A DNA stretch of 64,000 nt from the NCBI RefSeq assembly GCF_002727185.1, contig NZ_NIZW01000010.1, positions 1-64,000 of the forward strand, in the 5' to 3' direction. A program made the translations under genes and the position numbers. Shown here piece by piece: positions 16,370 to 27,900 of the stretch; positions within the stretch are counted from its first letter, which is position 1, and each line of letters opens with the position of its first letter. Source of the stretch: Rhodopirellula bahusiensis (lineage in GTDB: Bacteria; Planctomycetota; Planctomycetia; Pirellulales; Pirellulaceae). The notes beneath the pieces were generated by a model. The model searched no databases. It was not told the DNA's origin and saw only the letters and a program-made list of their open reading frames with translations.

Positions 16370-17488
16370 TCACTGTTTTTGATCGTGAGTGCAGTCGGGA
16401 TCACGATCGACCGGCGTTCCGACTTGGTCGACGGGATGAGTGAAGAGGTATCGCCAGACCGCTTCGTGTTTGTACTCGCCGGTTTTGGGATCCTTGGCGG
16501 CCGAGCGTCCCGGTTGCACGCTGCTGTGGGCTCGTCTGGCGTCTCCGTTGACATCGAAGTCCGTGATCAAACGACGAGTGTGTCCGTAAGGAGGAGCTTG
16601 TTCGTCGACGTTGACAATCGGACCGAAAGCGTTGAGTCCGAGCATTTCCCAGCTGCGGCAATAGTGGTCATCGACCCAACCACCGTCCAACACGTGCGAG
16701 AACGCGAAGTAGCGGTTCGGCGGCGTTGCGGACGGAAGGGCTTGCCAGTTTTGATGCTGATCTCGCGGTCCACATAGGGCGACGACGCGAGCGACCCGTT
16801 GGTGCTTGGCGAATCGCGAAGCGGTGGTCGACCCGTGAGAGCTGCCGGCCACGATGACTTTGTCCCAGTTCAGGTCGGTTCGGTCTTCGTTGAAGAATTG
16901 GCCCCAGTTCCCGGGGGAGTTTTTCTCGGCCAGCCAACGGACAAACTGAAACGCTCGTTCCGACATCCCGTCCGGTTTAGCCAGGTCAACTTCGTCGGTG
17001 TAGTCCTCGCCCGTGGCGGCTTCCAATCGCATGTTCCCGCGACAGGTCGGCGGAACGGGAGTTTCCTGGCAACAAATACTGAACCACTTGTTGGCGTAGT
17101 GGACTCGGATCGCGTGCAGGCCATAGTCGCCCAATTTCTCGAACAACTGTGAATTGTGACCCATCAACCAGATCACCAATTGGCCTCGCGAATTGACGTT
17201 CGGATTGAACATCGCTTGTTGTTGATCTGCGGGTTTTCCCTTCGCATCCTCGATCAAAAAGTTGATTTCGGGGTACGCCTTCACCCGCGGATCGATCTCA
17301 GAAGCACGTGCTGTGATATGAAAACGTTCTTGTTTGGCGGCGTTTTCAACTGGCCCACGGGTTTGGGCTGTGACGATGGAAGGGAAGAGAAGGGCCCATC
17401 CGGCGAGTACGGCGGACGTGGCTGACAGACCAGAGGCTTTCAAGCGAGATTTTCGCGGCGAAGGAAATTTGAGTGTGAAACTCGGCAT
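16370..17488 (-). CDS. secreted alpha/beta-hydrolase-like protein (BPSS1187-like)
   Basis: A 372-residue protein. Its basic N-terminus and hydrophobic segment (about 17-41, ending VTAQT) form a signal peptide. The body contains VIVAGSSHGSTTASRFA, where G-S-S-H-G looks like the nucleophile elbow of a serine hydrolase, preceded by LVIWLMGHNSQ, which could hold the oxyanion-hole strand. Later segments HVLDGGWVDDHY and YGHTRRLI could supply the acid and base. I recall this as a BPSS1187-type family with unknown substrate. Four cysteines (ICCQ, PTCRG and others) suggest disulfides, consistent with export. It is divergent from the ABC permease. Confidence 0.75.
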   Translation of the reverse strand: MPSFTLKFPSPRKSRLKASGLSATSAVLAGWALLFPSIVTAQTRGPVENAAKQERFHITARASEIDPRVKAYPEINFLIEDAKGKPADQQQAMFNPNVNSRGQLVIWLMGHNSQLFEKLGDYGLHAIRVHYANKWFSICCQETPVPPTCRGNMRLEAATGEDYTDEVDLAKPDGMSERAFQFVRWLAEKNSPGNWGQFFNEDRTDLNWDKVIVAGSSHGSTTASRFAKHQRVARVVALCGPRDQHQNWQALPSATPPNRYFAFSHVLDGGWVDDHYCRSWEMLGLNAFGPIVNVDEQAPPYGHTRRLITDFDVNGDARRAHSSVQPGRSAAKDPKTGEYKHEAVWRYLFTHPVDQVGTPVDRDPDCTHDQKQ

Positions 17489-17793
17489 GGGGTCACTTGC
17501 GGGGGGACAGGGGATTTGGGGAGGGGACGCTGCAGCGTCGTCACTACGATAGCCAAATTTCAGAGGGTTTTCGTGATCGGACGATCAGTGGTACCTTTAA
17601 ACCACCGAATTTAGGCCTTTTTGTCGTCCGTTTGACCCGCGGTCGAAGGTGAATGATCGCCCGATCTTGGCCGTGTTTGCTCCACATCAGTTTGCCGTGT
17701 GGCACGTTGCCCATCCGTGTTGGCGCGGTCGTTATCTGCATCTGTCATCGAATCGTTCGTCCATTGTTTCATTTTTGACTTCCAGGTAATCCG
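17489..17793. other. divergent intergenic region upstream of the PKS-NRPS operon
   Basis: About 305 bases that must hold promoters for the hydrolase-like gene and for the permease/PKS-NRPS/RarD operon. No consensus promoter or RNA structure is clear to the eye. A 65-codon minus-strand frame here (17544-17741) has no gene-like features. Confidence 0.5.
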
Positions 17794-18933
17794 TTGACCT
17801 ACTTTGGTTTCGTGCTCAAAGGCCTGTGGCGGCGACCGCTGCGAACGGGACTGACGCTGATGGCCTTGGCCACGGCGATCGGTTCGGTGATGGCTTTGTT
17901 GGGCGTGGCCGAAGGGTTCACCGAATCATTTCGAGGCGTCTATGAATCGCACCGCGTCGACGTCGTTGTTTCACGGCAAGGATCGGCGGATCGGCTGAGC
18001 AGTTCGTTGGAAGAGGCTTATGTCGCGGACGTCACTTCGGTCGAAGGGGTCGCCGATGCGGCGGGAGTCTTGCTGGAAACTTTGTCAGCGGAAGACCAAC
18101 AGGTGTACGGAATACCGGCGATGGGGATGAGAACCGATTCGTGGTTGTTCACCGATTACGAAATGCGTGTTGCAGATCAAGAGACAATCGACAATGCCGA
18201 CGCAATTGGACAGGTCTTTCTGGGTGAGAATTTGGCCGGACGATTGGACTGTGAACCTGGTTCGACCCTGAACTTGTTCGATGAGCCATTCGAGGTCGCG
18301 GGAGTTTTCCAAAGCGGAAGCGTTTGGGAAAACGGATCCATGATCGTGCCGCTGCAGCAACTCCAGGAGTTGACCGGACGAGACGGCCAAATCACTTACA
18401 TCAACGTGGTATTGGATGAGTCCATCGAAGCGATCCAGGTCGGCTCGGTCGTGGAACGGATTACGGCGGTGGATGCGAAGTTGTTGCCGTTGGCCACGGA
18501 TGAATTCGTTCGATCGGACACGCGGATGCAACTGGCCGGCGCGATGGCTTGGATGACATCGACGATCGCACTCTTGGTCGGTGCAATCGGAACGCTCAAC
18601 ACGATGATGACCAGCGTATTGGAACGGACCGGCGAAATTGGAATCTTGCGAGCGATTGGGTGGCCGGCAAAACGAATCGCGGGCGTGATCCTTTGCGAGT
18701 CAGTGATGCTGGCGCTGTTGGCTTCGGTTTTAGGCGGAATCGGAGCGAGTGTGTTGTTGCAGCTGTTGGCGGGCAGCGAAGCGACAGGCGGAATGTTGCA
18801 ACCGACCATTGCCATGAATGTCTGGGTTCGCGGAGTGGCGGTTGGTTTGGGGATAGGAATTTTGGGGGCATCGTTGCCCATATGGCGTGCGTCGCAGATG
18901 CGACCGACGGATGCCCTCCGCCACCAAGGATGA
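17794..18933 (+). CDS. ABC transporter permease, MacB/FtsX-type
   Basis: A 379-residue membrane protein of the MacB/LolC/FtsX type. A first transmembrane helix (about 15-38, TLMALATAIGSVMALLG) is followed by an extracytoplasmic domain of about 210 residues, then three C-terminal helices (AMAWMTSTIALLVGAIGTLN; ILCESVMLALLASVLGG; GVAVGLGIGILGASLPIW). The sequence RTGEIGILRAIGWPAKRI is the coupling-helix region of this superfamily. The start is TTG at 17794 with AGG just upstream. No ATPase gene is next to it, so the partner must be elsewhere. It lies only 18 bases before the PKS-NRPS, which suggests that it exports that product or a related lipid. Confidence 0.87.
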   Translation: MTYFGFVLKGLWRRPLRTGLTLMALATAIGSVMALLGVAEGFTESFRGVYESHRVDVVVSRQGSADRLSSSLEEAYVADVTSVEGVADAAGVLLETLSAEDQQVYGIPAMGMRTDSWLFTDYEMRVADQETIDNADAIGQVFLGENLAGRLDCEPGSTLNLFDEPFEVAGVFQSGSVWENGSMIVPLQQLQELTGRDGQITYINVVLDESIEAIQVGSVVERITAVDAKLLPLATDEFVRSDTRMQLAGAMAWMTSTIALLVGAIGTLNTMMTSVLERTGEIGILRAIGWPAKRIAGVILCESVMLALLASVLGGIGASVLLQLLAGSEATGGMLQPTIAMNVWVRGVAVGLGIGILGASLPIWRASQMRPTDALRHQG

Positions 18934-18951
18934 CCGGTGAGCGATTGACAA

Positions 18952-21900
18952 ATGACAGCTACGAAACTTTTGAAGACAGGGACTGGCGTGAGGAACGAAC
19001 CACTTGCCGTTGTGGGCATCGGTTGCCGCTTCCCAGGGGATGCGAATGATCCGTCCTCCTTTTGGGATCTGTTGGCATCGGGAAAGGATGCCATCTCCAA
19101 AACGCCCGAGGACCGTTGGAACTTGCAGAAGTTCTATCGCCCTGGTGAGCCATTGCCGGGCAAAACCCAAAGCCAATGGGGCGGCTACGTTCGCGGCATT
19201 GACCAGTTCGATCCAACGTTGTTCGGGATCTCGCCTCGCGAAGCGGCAGCGATGGATCCGCAGCAACGCATGTTGTTGGAGGTCGCTTATCGGGCGATGG
19301 AAGACGGAGGTGCGCCGCTTGGATCGTTGGCTGGTCGCCCCGTCGCTGTGTTCACTGGCATCAGCAGCATTGATTATGCGGTCGCCAGTTTGAGCTTTGA
19401 AGATCGCGGTGAACTGGGGCCCTACACCAACACGGGATCCTCCAGCAGCATCGCAGCCAACCGTATTTCATATTGCTTTGATTTGCGAGGCCCGAGTGTT
19501 GCCGTTGATACCGCGTGTTCATCGTCCTTGGTTGCGCTTCACATGGCTTGCCAAGCGATTTGGAACGGCGAAGCCGAAACGGCGCTGGCCGGGGGCGTCA
19601 ACGCGCTGATCATGCCCGACTTCTATGTCGCATTCAGCCAACTTGGCGTGCTTTCGCCCGATGGTCGTTGCAAGACATTTGATTCGCGCGCCAACGGTTA
19701 TGCGCGGAGTGAAGGCGCTGGAATGGTGATGTTGAAACCACTCCGCGAGGCGCAGAAGGATGGCGACCGGATCTACTGTGCGATCCGAGCGACGGCTCTG
19801 AACCAGGACGGACGAACGCCTGGGTTGACCGTTCCGAGTGGCGAACAGCAAGAGCGTTTGGTCAAACGCACTTGCGAGTTGGCCGAGGTGGATCCCTCCG
19901 ACGTGCAATACTTCGAAGCTCACGGAACCGGAACCTCCGTCGGGGATCCAATCGAAGCAGGGGCTTTGGGGCGTGTCATCGCTTCGAGCAATCAAAACCG
20001 CGAATCGCCGTGTCGGATTGGTTCGGTCAAAACCAACATTGGCCACTTGGAGGCCGGTGCCGGAATCGCGAGCTTGATCAAAGTCGCGTTGTCGATGCAT
20101 CATCAAGCTATCCCGCCTCACTTGCATTTGCAGACGCCCAATCCAGAGATCGATCTTCGTGGTTGGAACCTGCGAATTCCGACTGAACTGGAGACTTGGA
20201 ATGCTGAGGGTGCGGCACGAATCGCGGGCATCAATGGGTTCGGTTATGGCGGAGCCAACGGCCATGTGATCGTCGAGGAAGCTCCAAGGCGTAAGAAATC
20301 GAGCGTTTCGGTTGTTGGTGGATCAGGTGAAGGTCATGCCGGATCGGAGCGGGGAAACAAACAAGAGCGGAGCACCAAGGCGATCGTTTTGCCTGTCTCA
20401 GCGACCGATCGCAAGTCGCTGGCGAAGGTTGCTGAGCATTGGAATGGATGGCTGACCAAACAAGCAGAATCTAACGACAAAAAACTCGACATGGCGGCGG
20501 TCGCCGCCGTCGCGGCTCATCAACGAACGCATCATGACGTCCGCACTTTGGTCCTCGGCGATGATCTGGAATCGCTGCAAGACGAACTGAGCCATTTGTC
20601 CAAATCGTTGTTGACCGACGGAAGCACGAACGAAGCTCCCGCCGTACCGTCACGATTGCCCAGCGAAGATCGATCCAAGGGGATTGTGTTTTTGTGCTGT
20701 GGTCAGGGACCGCAGTGGTGGGCGATGGGACGTGGGCTTTATCGAGACAACATGGTGTTTCGGCAGACCATCGAGCGGATCGACGGTGAGTTTCAAAAGC
20801 ATGTGTCGGATTGGTCGCTGATCGAAGAGCTTCATCGCGACTCGGAAACGACTCGCATGAATCGCACTTCGATTGCGCAGCCAGCTTTGTTTGCAATTCA
20901 AGTCGCTCAAGCCGCCATGTGGGCTTCGGTGGGTGTGCGGCCGAGTTTGATCATCGGGCACAGCGTCGGCGAGATCGCGGCGGCTCACTTGTCTGGTGGG
21001 TTGGATTTCGCGGACGCTTGCCGAGTGGCGATTCATCGCGGCCGGACGATGGATTTGGCAACCAGTCGTGGTGCGATGATCGCAGTGGGGCTGACTGAAA
21101 AGGAAGCCGAACGAAGGATCGCGAATCTTGCGAGTGTTGATCCACGAATGCCAGAGTCTGTTGCCATCGCGGCGGTCAACGGTCCCGCTTCGATCACTTT
21201 GTCCGGTGACAGCGACGCGATCGAACGCTTGGCGACTTCGATTGAAGACGATGGGATCTTCTGCAGGCGTTTGGCGGTGGAGTATGCATTCCACAGTCCG
21301 CAAATGGATCCGGTTCGCGACGAATTGTTGCGATCGCTCGACGGGATACAGACTCGGCCTCTGCACACCCCGATGATTTCGACAGTGACGGGACGAGCGA
21401 TCGTCGAATCGGATTCCTTGGCGGGTGATTATTGGTGGACCAATGTTCGGAATGGCGTTCGGTTTGCCGACGCGGTGATGACGGCTGCCGAAGCGGGTCA
21501 CGGAGTCGGCATTGAGCTTGGGCCGCACCCGGTGTTGGCTTTCGCGACGACGGAATGCTATGGCCACACGACCCAGAACATCCAGTTGATTGCGACGGCC
21601 CGTCGACCGAAGTCGGATGGAAGTTCGAGTGATTCGGAGTTGTTTGACGAGGACGAAAACCAGTGGCTCGATGGAGTCAGCGACCTGTTCTCATACGGGT
21701 TTGATCTCGACTGGTCTGGATTGGTTCCACGGCCAAGTGAACGAGCGGAGTTGCCGCTCTATCCAATGCAGCGACAATCGTTGTGGCAAGAATCCGAGCA
21801 ATCGCATCGTTGTCGTTTGACGGCGTCTGCGCACCCATTGCTCGGTGACGCCGACCCATCAGCCGACCCCGTTTTTCGCGGCCGAGTTGATGGCGACAAT

Positions 21901-24900
21901 CAAGCCTATTTGCTCGATCACCGCGTTCGTAGCGCAGCGATGTTCCCGGCGGCGGCCGGAATCGAGATGGCTTTGTCGGGAACGCGGTCGGTGTTGTCGC
22001 GGGCCAGCGAAGTGGTGGGCGATCCCGAACCAACGCGGATCCGGCTTCAGCGATTGCAGTTGCTCAATGCGTTGATCTTGGACGAATCACAGCCGCACCG
22101 ACTGGAAACCTCGTTGGCCGGTGATCGTCGCTCGATTGGAATTCGATATGGCGAGATTCCCGGCGATGCGTGGACATCATTGCTAGCGGCAACCCACGGG
22201 ACTCCTTCGCCGATCGATGGTGATGCCAAGCGAGCGGACTTAGACGCGGGCCGAGCACGGTGTCAGCAAACATTCAGCACCGATGATTGCTATAAGTACT
22301 GCCGGTCCATTGGGTTGAACTACGGTTCCGCGTTCCAGGGCATTCGTGAAGGCGTTCGTCGCGATGGTGAGTCGATTGCTACGGTGCAGTTGGATGAGTC
22401 CGTTCGCACGCCCGCTTTTGATGCGGAGGGATCGCTGTATTTGGTGCATCCCGCTGTGCTGGACAGTTGCTTTCATGCGATGGTCGTTTGCGATCCGCTG
22501 TTCGGTCGTTCGCCGGGCGGGTTGTACTTGCCACATGAAATTGAAGACATCCAAGTCGATGTCGAGGCTATTGCATCAGCGGGACTGGATTGCCCGCTCA
22601 CCGTGCATGCGAAGATCCGCCTGAAAACGGAACATCGCCTCTTGGCGGATCTGGATCTCTATCTCGAAGACGGAACACACGTTGGATCGATTGTCGGATT
22701 TGAGAGCCGCCGGGTGGGCGCAGAGAGCGAACAGTCGACCAAGGATCTGATGTATCGGTATCGTTGGCAGGCCGACGAGTCGGAAGACGTTTCCATTGCA
22801 GCGGACGAGAGAATCGTCGTTTTCTCGCCGGCGGATTTGGCGGATGAGCTCGTTCGAGGTTGGGGGAAATCTCGCGAAGATTTCATTTGGGTGCATCCCA
22901 TCGATGATGCAACTCAACGAGCGGAACAGTTCAACGGTGGTGTTTCGGCTGACCCGAACTGTTATTGGGTCGACGCCGACGATCTGCAATCGTTTTCGCG
23001 GTTGTGGGATGAGCTTGGGATCAACAAGCCAGGCAACAACTGGCATTTGGTTTATTTGTGGGCCATCGATGCATTGGACCCGCTTTCTTTGGAAGCGATG
23101 TCGCCGAGAGACGCCAGCGATGCGCTGCGTGACAGCACGTTGATGACCACACGGGCTCCGCTGCACTTGGTTCAGAGCTGGGAAGCGATGTCCGATCGGC
23201 CTGCGAGCCGGTTCACCATCGTGACATTGGGGGCTCAGTCGGGCGACGAATTGGATCAGCCCGTTGCTGCGATTCAAATGCCTTTGGTCGGAATTGGCCG
23301 AGTGATCGTCAGCGAAATTGGATCGCTGCAAACGCGTCTAGTTGATTGCGACCCGGCTGCCAATTTTCCGTTGGAAGGTCTGGCGGCCGAGTGGGCTCGC
23401 GATGACTCAGAAGACGAAGTGATGCTTCGCGATGGCGTGCGTTATGTGCACCGTTTCGTGCCCGACACACATCGGGAATGTCAATTGACGCAGGTATCAC
23501 CGGGCGAGCGACCTGCGTGCCGTTTGACGAAAGGGGCTGCATCGGGCGTCGATGAATTGAAGCATCAAGCCTATGGCCGGACCGCTCCAAATGTGGGCGA
23601 AGTTGAAATAGAGGTCGCTGGAGCGGGGTTGAACTTCAGTGACGTGATGAAGGTGCTGGACTTGTATCCTGGGTTGCCACCCGGGCCAGTTGCGTTGGGC
23701 GCGGAAGTCAGCGGCACCGTCACGGCAGTTGGAGAACGGGTCGACGAATTCGCGATTGGCGATGAAGTCATTGCGGTCGCACCCGGTGGATTCGCGACGC
23801 ATGTGCTGGTCAACGCCGCGTTGGTGGCCAAAGCTCCCGAGGCAATTGACCTTGTCGATGCGTCGGCGATCCCGGTGGCATGGTTGACGGCGGACCATGC
23901 AATGAGCACTTGTGCTCGGTTGAGGAACGACGAGTCGATCTTGATTCATGCCGCCAGTGGCGGTGTGGGGTTGGCTGCGATCGAGGTGGCTCAAGAGTTG
24001 GGCGTCGAAATTTTCGCGACAGCGGGGAGCGATCTCAAACGCGATCACGTGCGATCGATGGGCGTCGAGCACGTGCACGATTCTCGTTCGCTGAATTTTG
24101 TTTCCGAGATCGCGAATTTGACCGAGGCTCGTGGCGAACCGGGGATCGATGCGATATTGAATTCGCTTCCGGGTGAGGCGATTCCGGCTGGGATGAGTTT
24201 GCTTCGTGTCGGCGGCCGTTTCTTAGAAATCGGCAAACGCGATATCTATTCGGATCAGTCTTTGGGGATGTACCCGCTCCGCAACAACCTTGCTTTCTTT
24301 GCGATTGATCTGGATCAATTGTTTCAACAGCACGCCTTGCGAATGGGCAAGCGTTTGCGAGACGTGGTGCAAAAGTTCAATTCGCAAGTTTATCGCGGAC
24401 ATGTCCCCAAGCGATTCGAAGCTTCGGAGGCCACGGCCGCGTTCCGCTTCATGCAGCAGGCCAAGCACATTGGCAAAGTGATTGTCGACTACACCGCTCC
24501 ACCCGCCAAAGTGCGAGCACGCGATGAGAACGCAATTGAGTTTCGTGCTGATGGCACGTATTGGTTGGCTGGTGGACTGGGTGGTTTTGGTTTGCGAGTC
24601 GCGGATTGGATGTCCGAGTCTGGTGCCGGCACGTTGGTGTTGAGCGGCAGAAGCAAGACGATTCGCGAACAAGCCGTGCCGGTGATTGAGCAGATGCGAT
24701 CGCGAGGGACTCAGGTGGTTGTTCTGCCTTGCGATATCACCGATCCGGACGACATACAGCGGACGCTGGATCACATTGATGAAGAGTTGCCACCATTGCG
24801 TGGTGTGTTGCACACGGCGATGGTGCTGGAAGACAAGATGATCGTCGACTTGGACCGGGAGACCTTGGACCGTGTCTTGTGGCCAAAGGTTCTTGGTGGA

Positions 24901-27900
24901 TGGAATTTGCACCAAGCCACTCGCGATCGTGTGTTGGATCAGTTCATTTTGTTCTCGTCGTTGTCCAGTGTGTTTGGTCACGCCGGACAAGCCAATTACT
25001 CCGCGGCGAATGCGTTGCTGGACGGGTTGGCTCATCATCGCCGAGTGTCTGGATTGCCCGCGACGGTGGTCAATTGGGGACACCTCGGCGAAGTCGGCTA
25101 CTTGGCCGAGCGAGAAGAGTTGAGCGAGCGATTGAGACGCCAAGGTGTGCTTGATTTTTCGTCATCCGAAGCGACCGAATGCCTGGCTCGTGCGCTGCAT
25201 CGTGGAGCCACTCAGTGCAGTGTGTTGCGGATGGATTGGAGTCGCTGGCGAGGGTTGGGGTTGACCAAAGATGTCTCGCCTCGATTTGCACATTTGATTC
25301 GCGGAGGCAGCGACGCCGAGCAGACCATCAACGGTGAGTCACTGCGTCAGATCCCCGCTTCGGATCGTGAGCGGTGTTTGACCGAAGTCGTGTCGGTGAA
25401 GCTGGCTTCATTGCTGGGCGGCAACGTTGCGGAGTTGGATGCCGATCGGCCATTGCTGGAGATGGGGTTGGACTCGTTGATGGCGGTTGAGCTTCGCAAC
25501 TGGATCGAAGGCCAACTGCAACTGAAGCTGCAAATCGGCGCCTTGATGCGAGGATCGAGCTTGCGGTCGTTGATCGAGACGCTGAGCGAATCGTTGGCGA
25601 TGGAAACGGGCGACTCGGCTGGCGTGCCGATGCAGGTTGGTGCGGTCGCTCAAGAGGAAATCGCGGATGACCCGGCGATGCAAAATCGTCAGTGCTATCC
25701 GATGTCCGATCAGCAAACGGGGCTTTGGTACGCGTTTCGACGCAATCGAAACGGGACGGCATTCAACGTCTTCCTGCCGACTCGTTTGAGGTCACCGCTG
25801 GATGTCGAAGCGTTGCAGAAGTCGATGGAAAGTGTCGTGCAACGCCACGCGGCGTTGCGAACGACTTTCACTGATTCTTCTGGTGAGCTTCAGCAAATTG
25901 TGCATGACGAATTAAAGCCGGAGTTTGTTGTTGAGGATTGGTCAACGACGAACGGGCGCGTCAGAGATGAAGATGAGTTGCTTCAATCGGTGATCGAGGA
26001 AACCCAGCGACCGTTTGATTTGCAGAACGGACCGATGATGCGAACGCGTCTGTTCCGATTGGCGGAAGACGATTGGGTTGTTGTCGCGACGACGCATCAC
26101 ATCGTGGTCGATTTTTGGTCGTTGATTTTGATTTTGGGTGAGATCAAACAGTTCTACCCGCAGTTTCTGTCCGGCGACGTTCCCGCCATTGTTCCGCCGG
26201 AAAAAGACTACTTTGAGTTGGTCCTGCGTCAGCGTCACTTGTTGAATTCGCAACGAGGCCAATCTTTGAAAGAGTATTGGGCGTCGACGCTGGCGGATGT
26301 ACCCAAAGTACTGGAAGTGCCTACCGATCGCGTTCGTCCGACCACGTTCACTCAGGCTGCCAAAGTCGTTGGGATCGAATGCGGTGATGAAGTCGGTGCG
26401 GCGATCAATCAAGTTGCCAAACAGGCTCAAGTGACATCCTCATCGGTGGTCATGGCGGCTCTTCAGGTGATGTTGAAACAGGCCAGCGGACAAGAAAAGT
26501 TTGTTATCGGAAGTCCATTCGCGGGAAGAACGTATTCGGACTTGGAAGACACAGTTGGGTTCTTCGTGAATATGTTGCCGTTGGTCGCGGACGTTTCCGG
26601 CAACCCATCGTTCGTCGATTTGGTGCGGCGTGCAGGCGATCGCTTGGTCGATTCGATGCAGAACGAAGAGTATCCGTTTGCCCAAATTGTCCGTGATGTG
26701 GATCCGCCACGAGACACAGGACGAAGCCCACTGATTCAAGTTTCTTGCACGTTTGAGAAAGCTCATGTGCGAGAGGAGGAAGGTCGTGCGGGTTACTTGT
26801 TCCCGTCGGCGACTGAAGTCAAAGAAGTGGCGGGATTGAGGCAGGAGAGTTTCCCCGTCCCGCATCAAACCTGTCATTACGATTTGGAGTTCATCTTCGA
26901 AATGACAGGCGATCACCTCGTCGGGATGATCGTCTATTGCGAGGATTTGTACGAAGCCGACACCATGCGGGCGATGTCAGATCAGTTCGTTGCGTTACTC
27001 GCAAAGTTGGTTGCCGACCCGAATGCGTTGATCGAAACGGTCCAGGCTGTTGAGACTGCCAAGTCTGGCAAAGTGCAATCGAATGGATTGCGAAACGGTG
27101 CTGCGAGGAACGAACCTCAGACGTTAAACGCCTTGATCGTCGATGGTGCGAATAGGCCAACCAAGGTGGCGACCTCAGATTCCCGAGAGAGCGTTTCAGT
27201 TGGACACAACGGCGGTCGATCATTCAATCGGTTGTTCCGTTCGCCAAAATTGAAGCCAGCCAGTCCTTCGCTGCCGGGGACATCCGATCCAGTTGTTCCG
27301 GGTTCGATGGCGACTCGAGAGGTGATTGCTCGGAGTTTGCGATCGCATCACGTGGAAGCCGGCAATCACGTGCCTGTGCTCGCAAGGCCTGGGAAGCGGG
27401 CGATGGATTTGATTCTGTCCTTGCAGCAAATTGGGGCGATTCCAATTCCTTTGGACGCCACTCGGCCATCTGTGATGCTGGATTTGGTGCTTGAGCAAAC
27501 AGGTGCCAATACATTGGTCGTGGATGAGCCCATCGGCAATCGGACTTCTGGATTGCAGACGTTGACTTGGGACCAATTGACGAGTTCGCAGAACGGTGCA
27601 TCAAATGGGAACGGCAAGTCATCGGCCAATGGGAAATCCAAAACTCACGCTATCGTGCCGGATGACGCTGCCTATGTGATTTACACATCGGGGACGACTG
27701 GCGTGCCAAAGGGTGTCGTCGTTTCGCACGGTGCAATCGCGAATACGTTGCGTTGGCGCGGTCGGATCACGCCGTTGACTACCTCTGACAAAATGTTGAT
27801 GCCCTTGTCGCATCAGTTCGATGCGGGGTTGGGGATGACGCTGTTCGCTTATTCGCAGGGTGCCGAAGTGATTTGGCCGGACGCGGATCGAGTGGCCGAC

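Noticed and set aside
17544-17741. 65-codon minus-strand frame
   Set aside because: Arg/Lys-rich, no ribosome site or family resemblance, in a promoter region.
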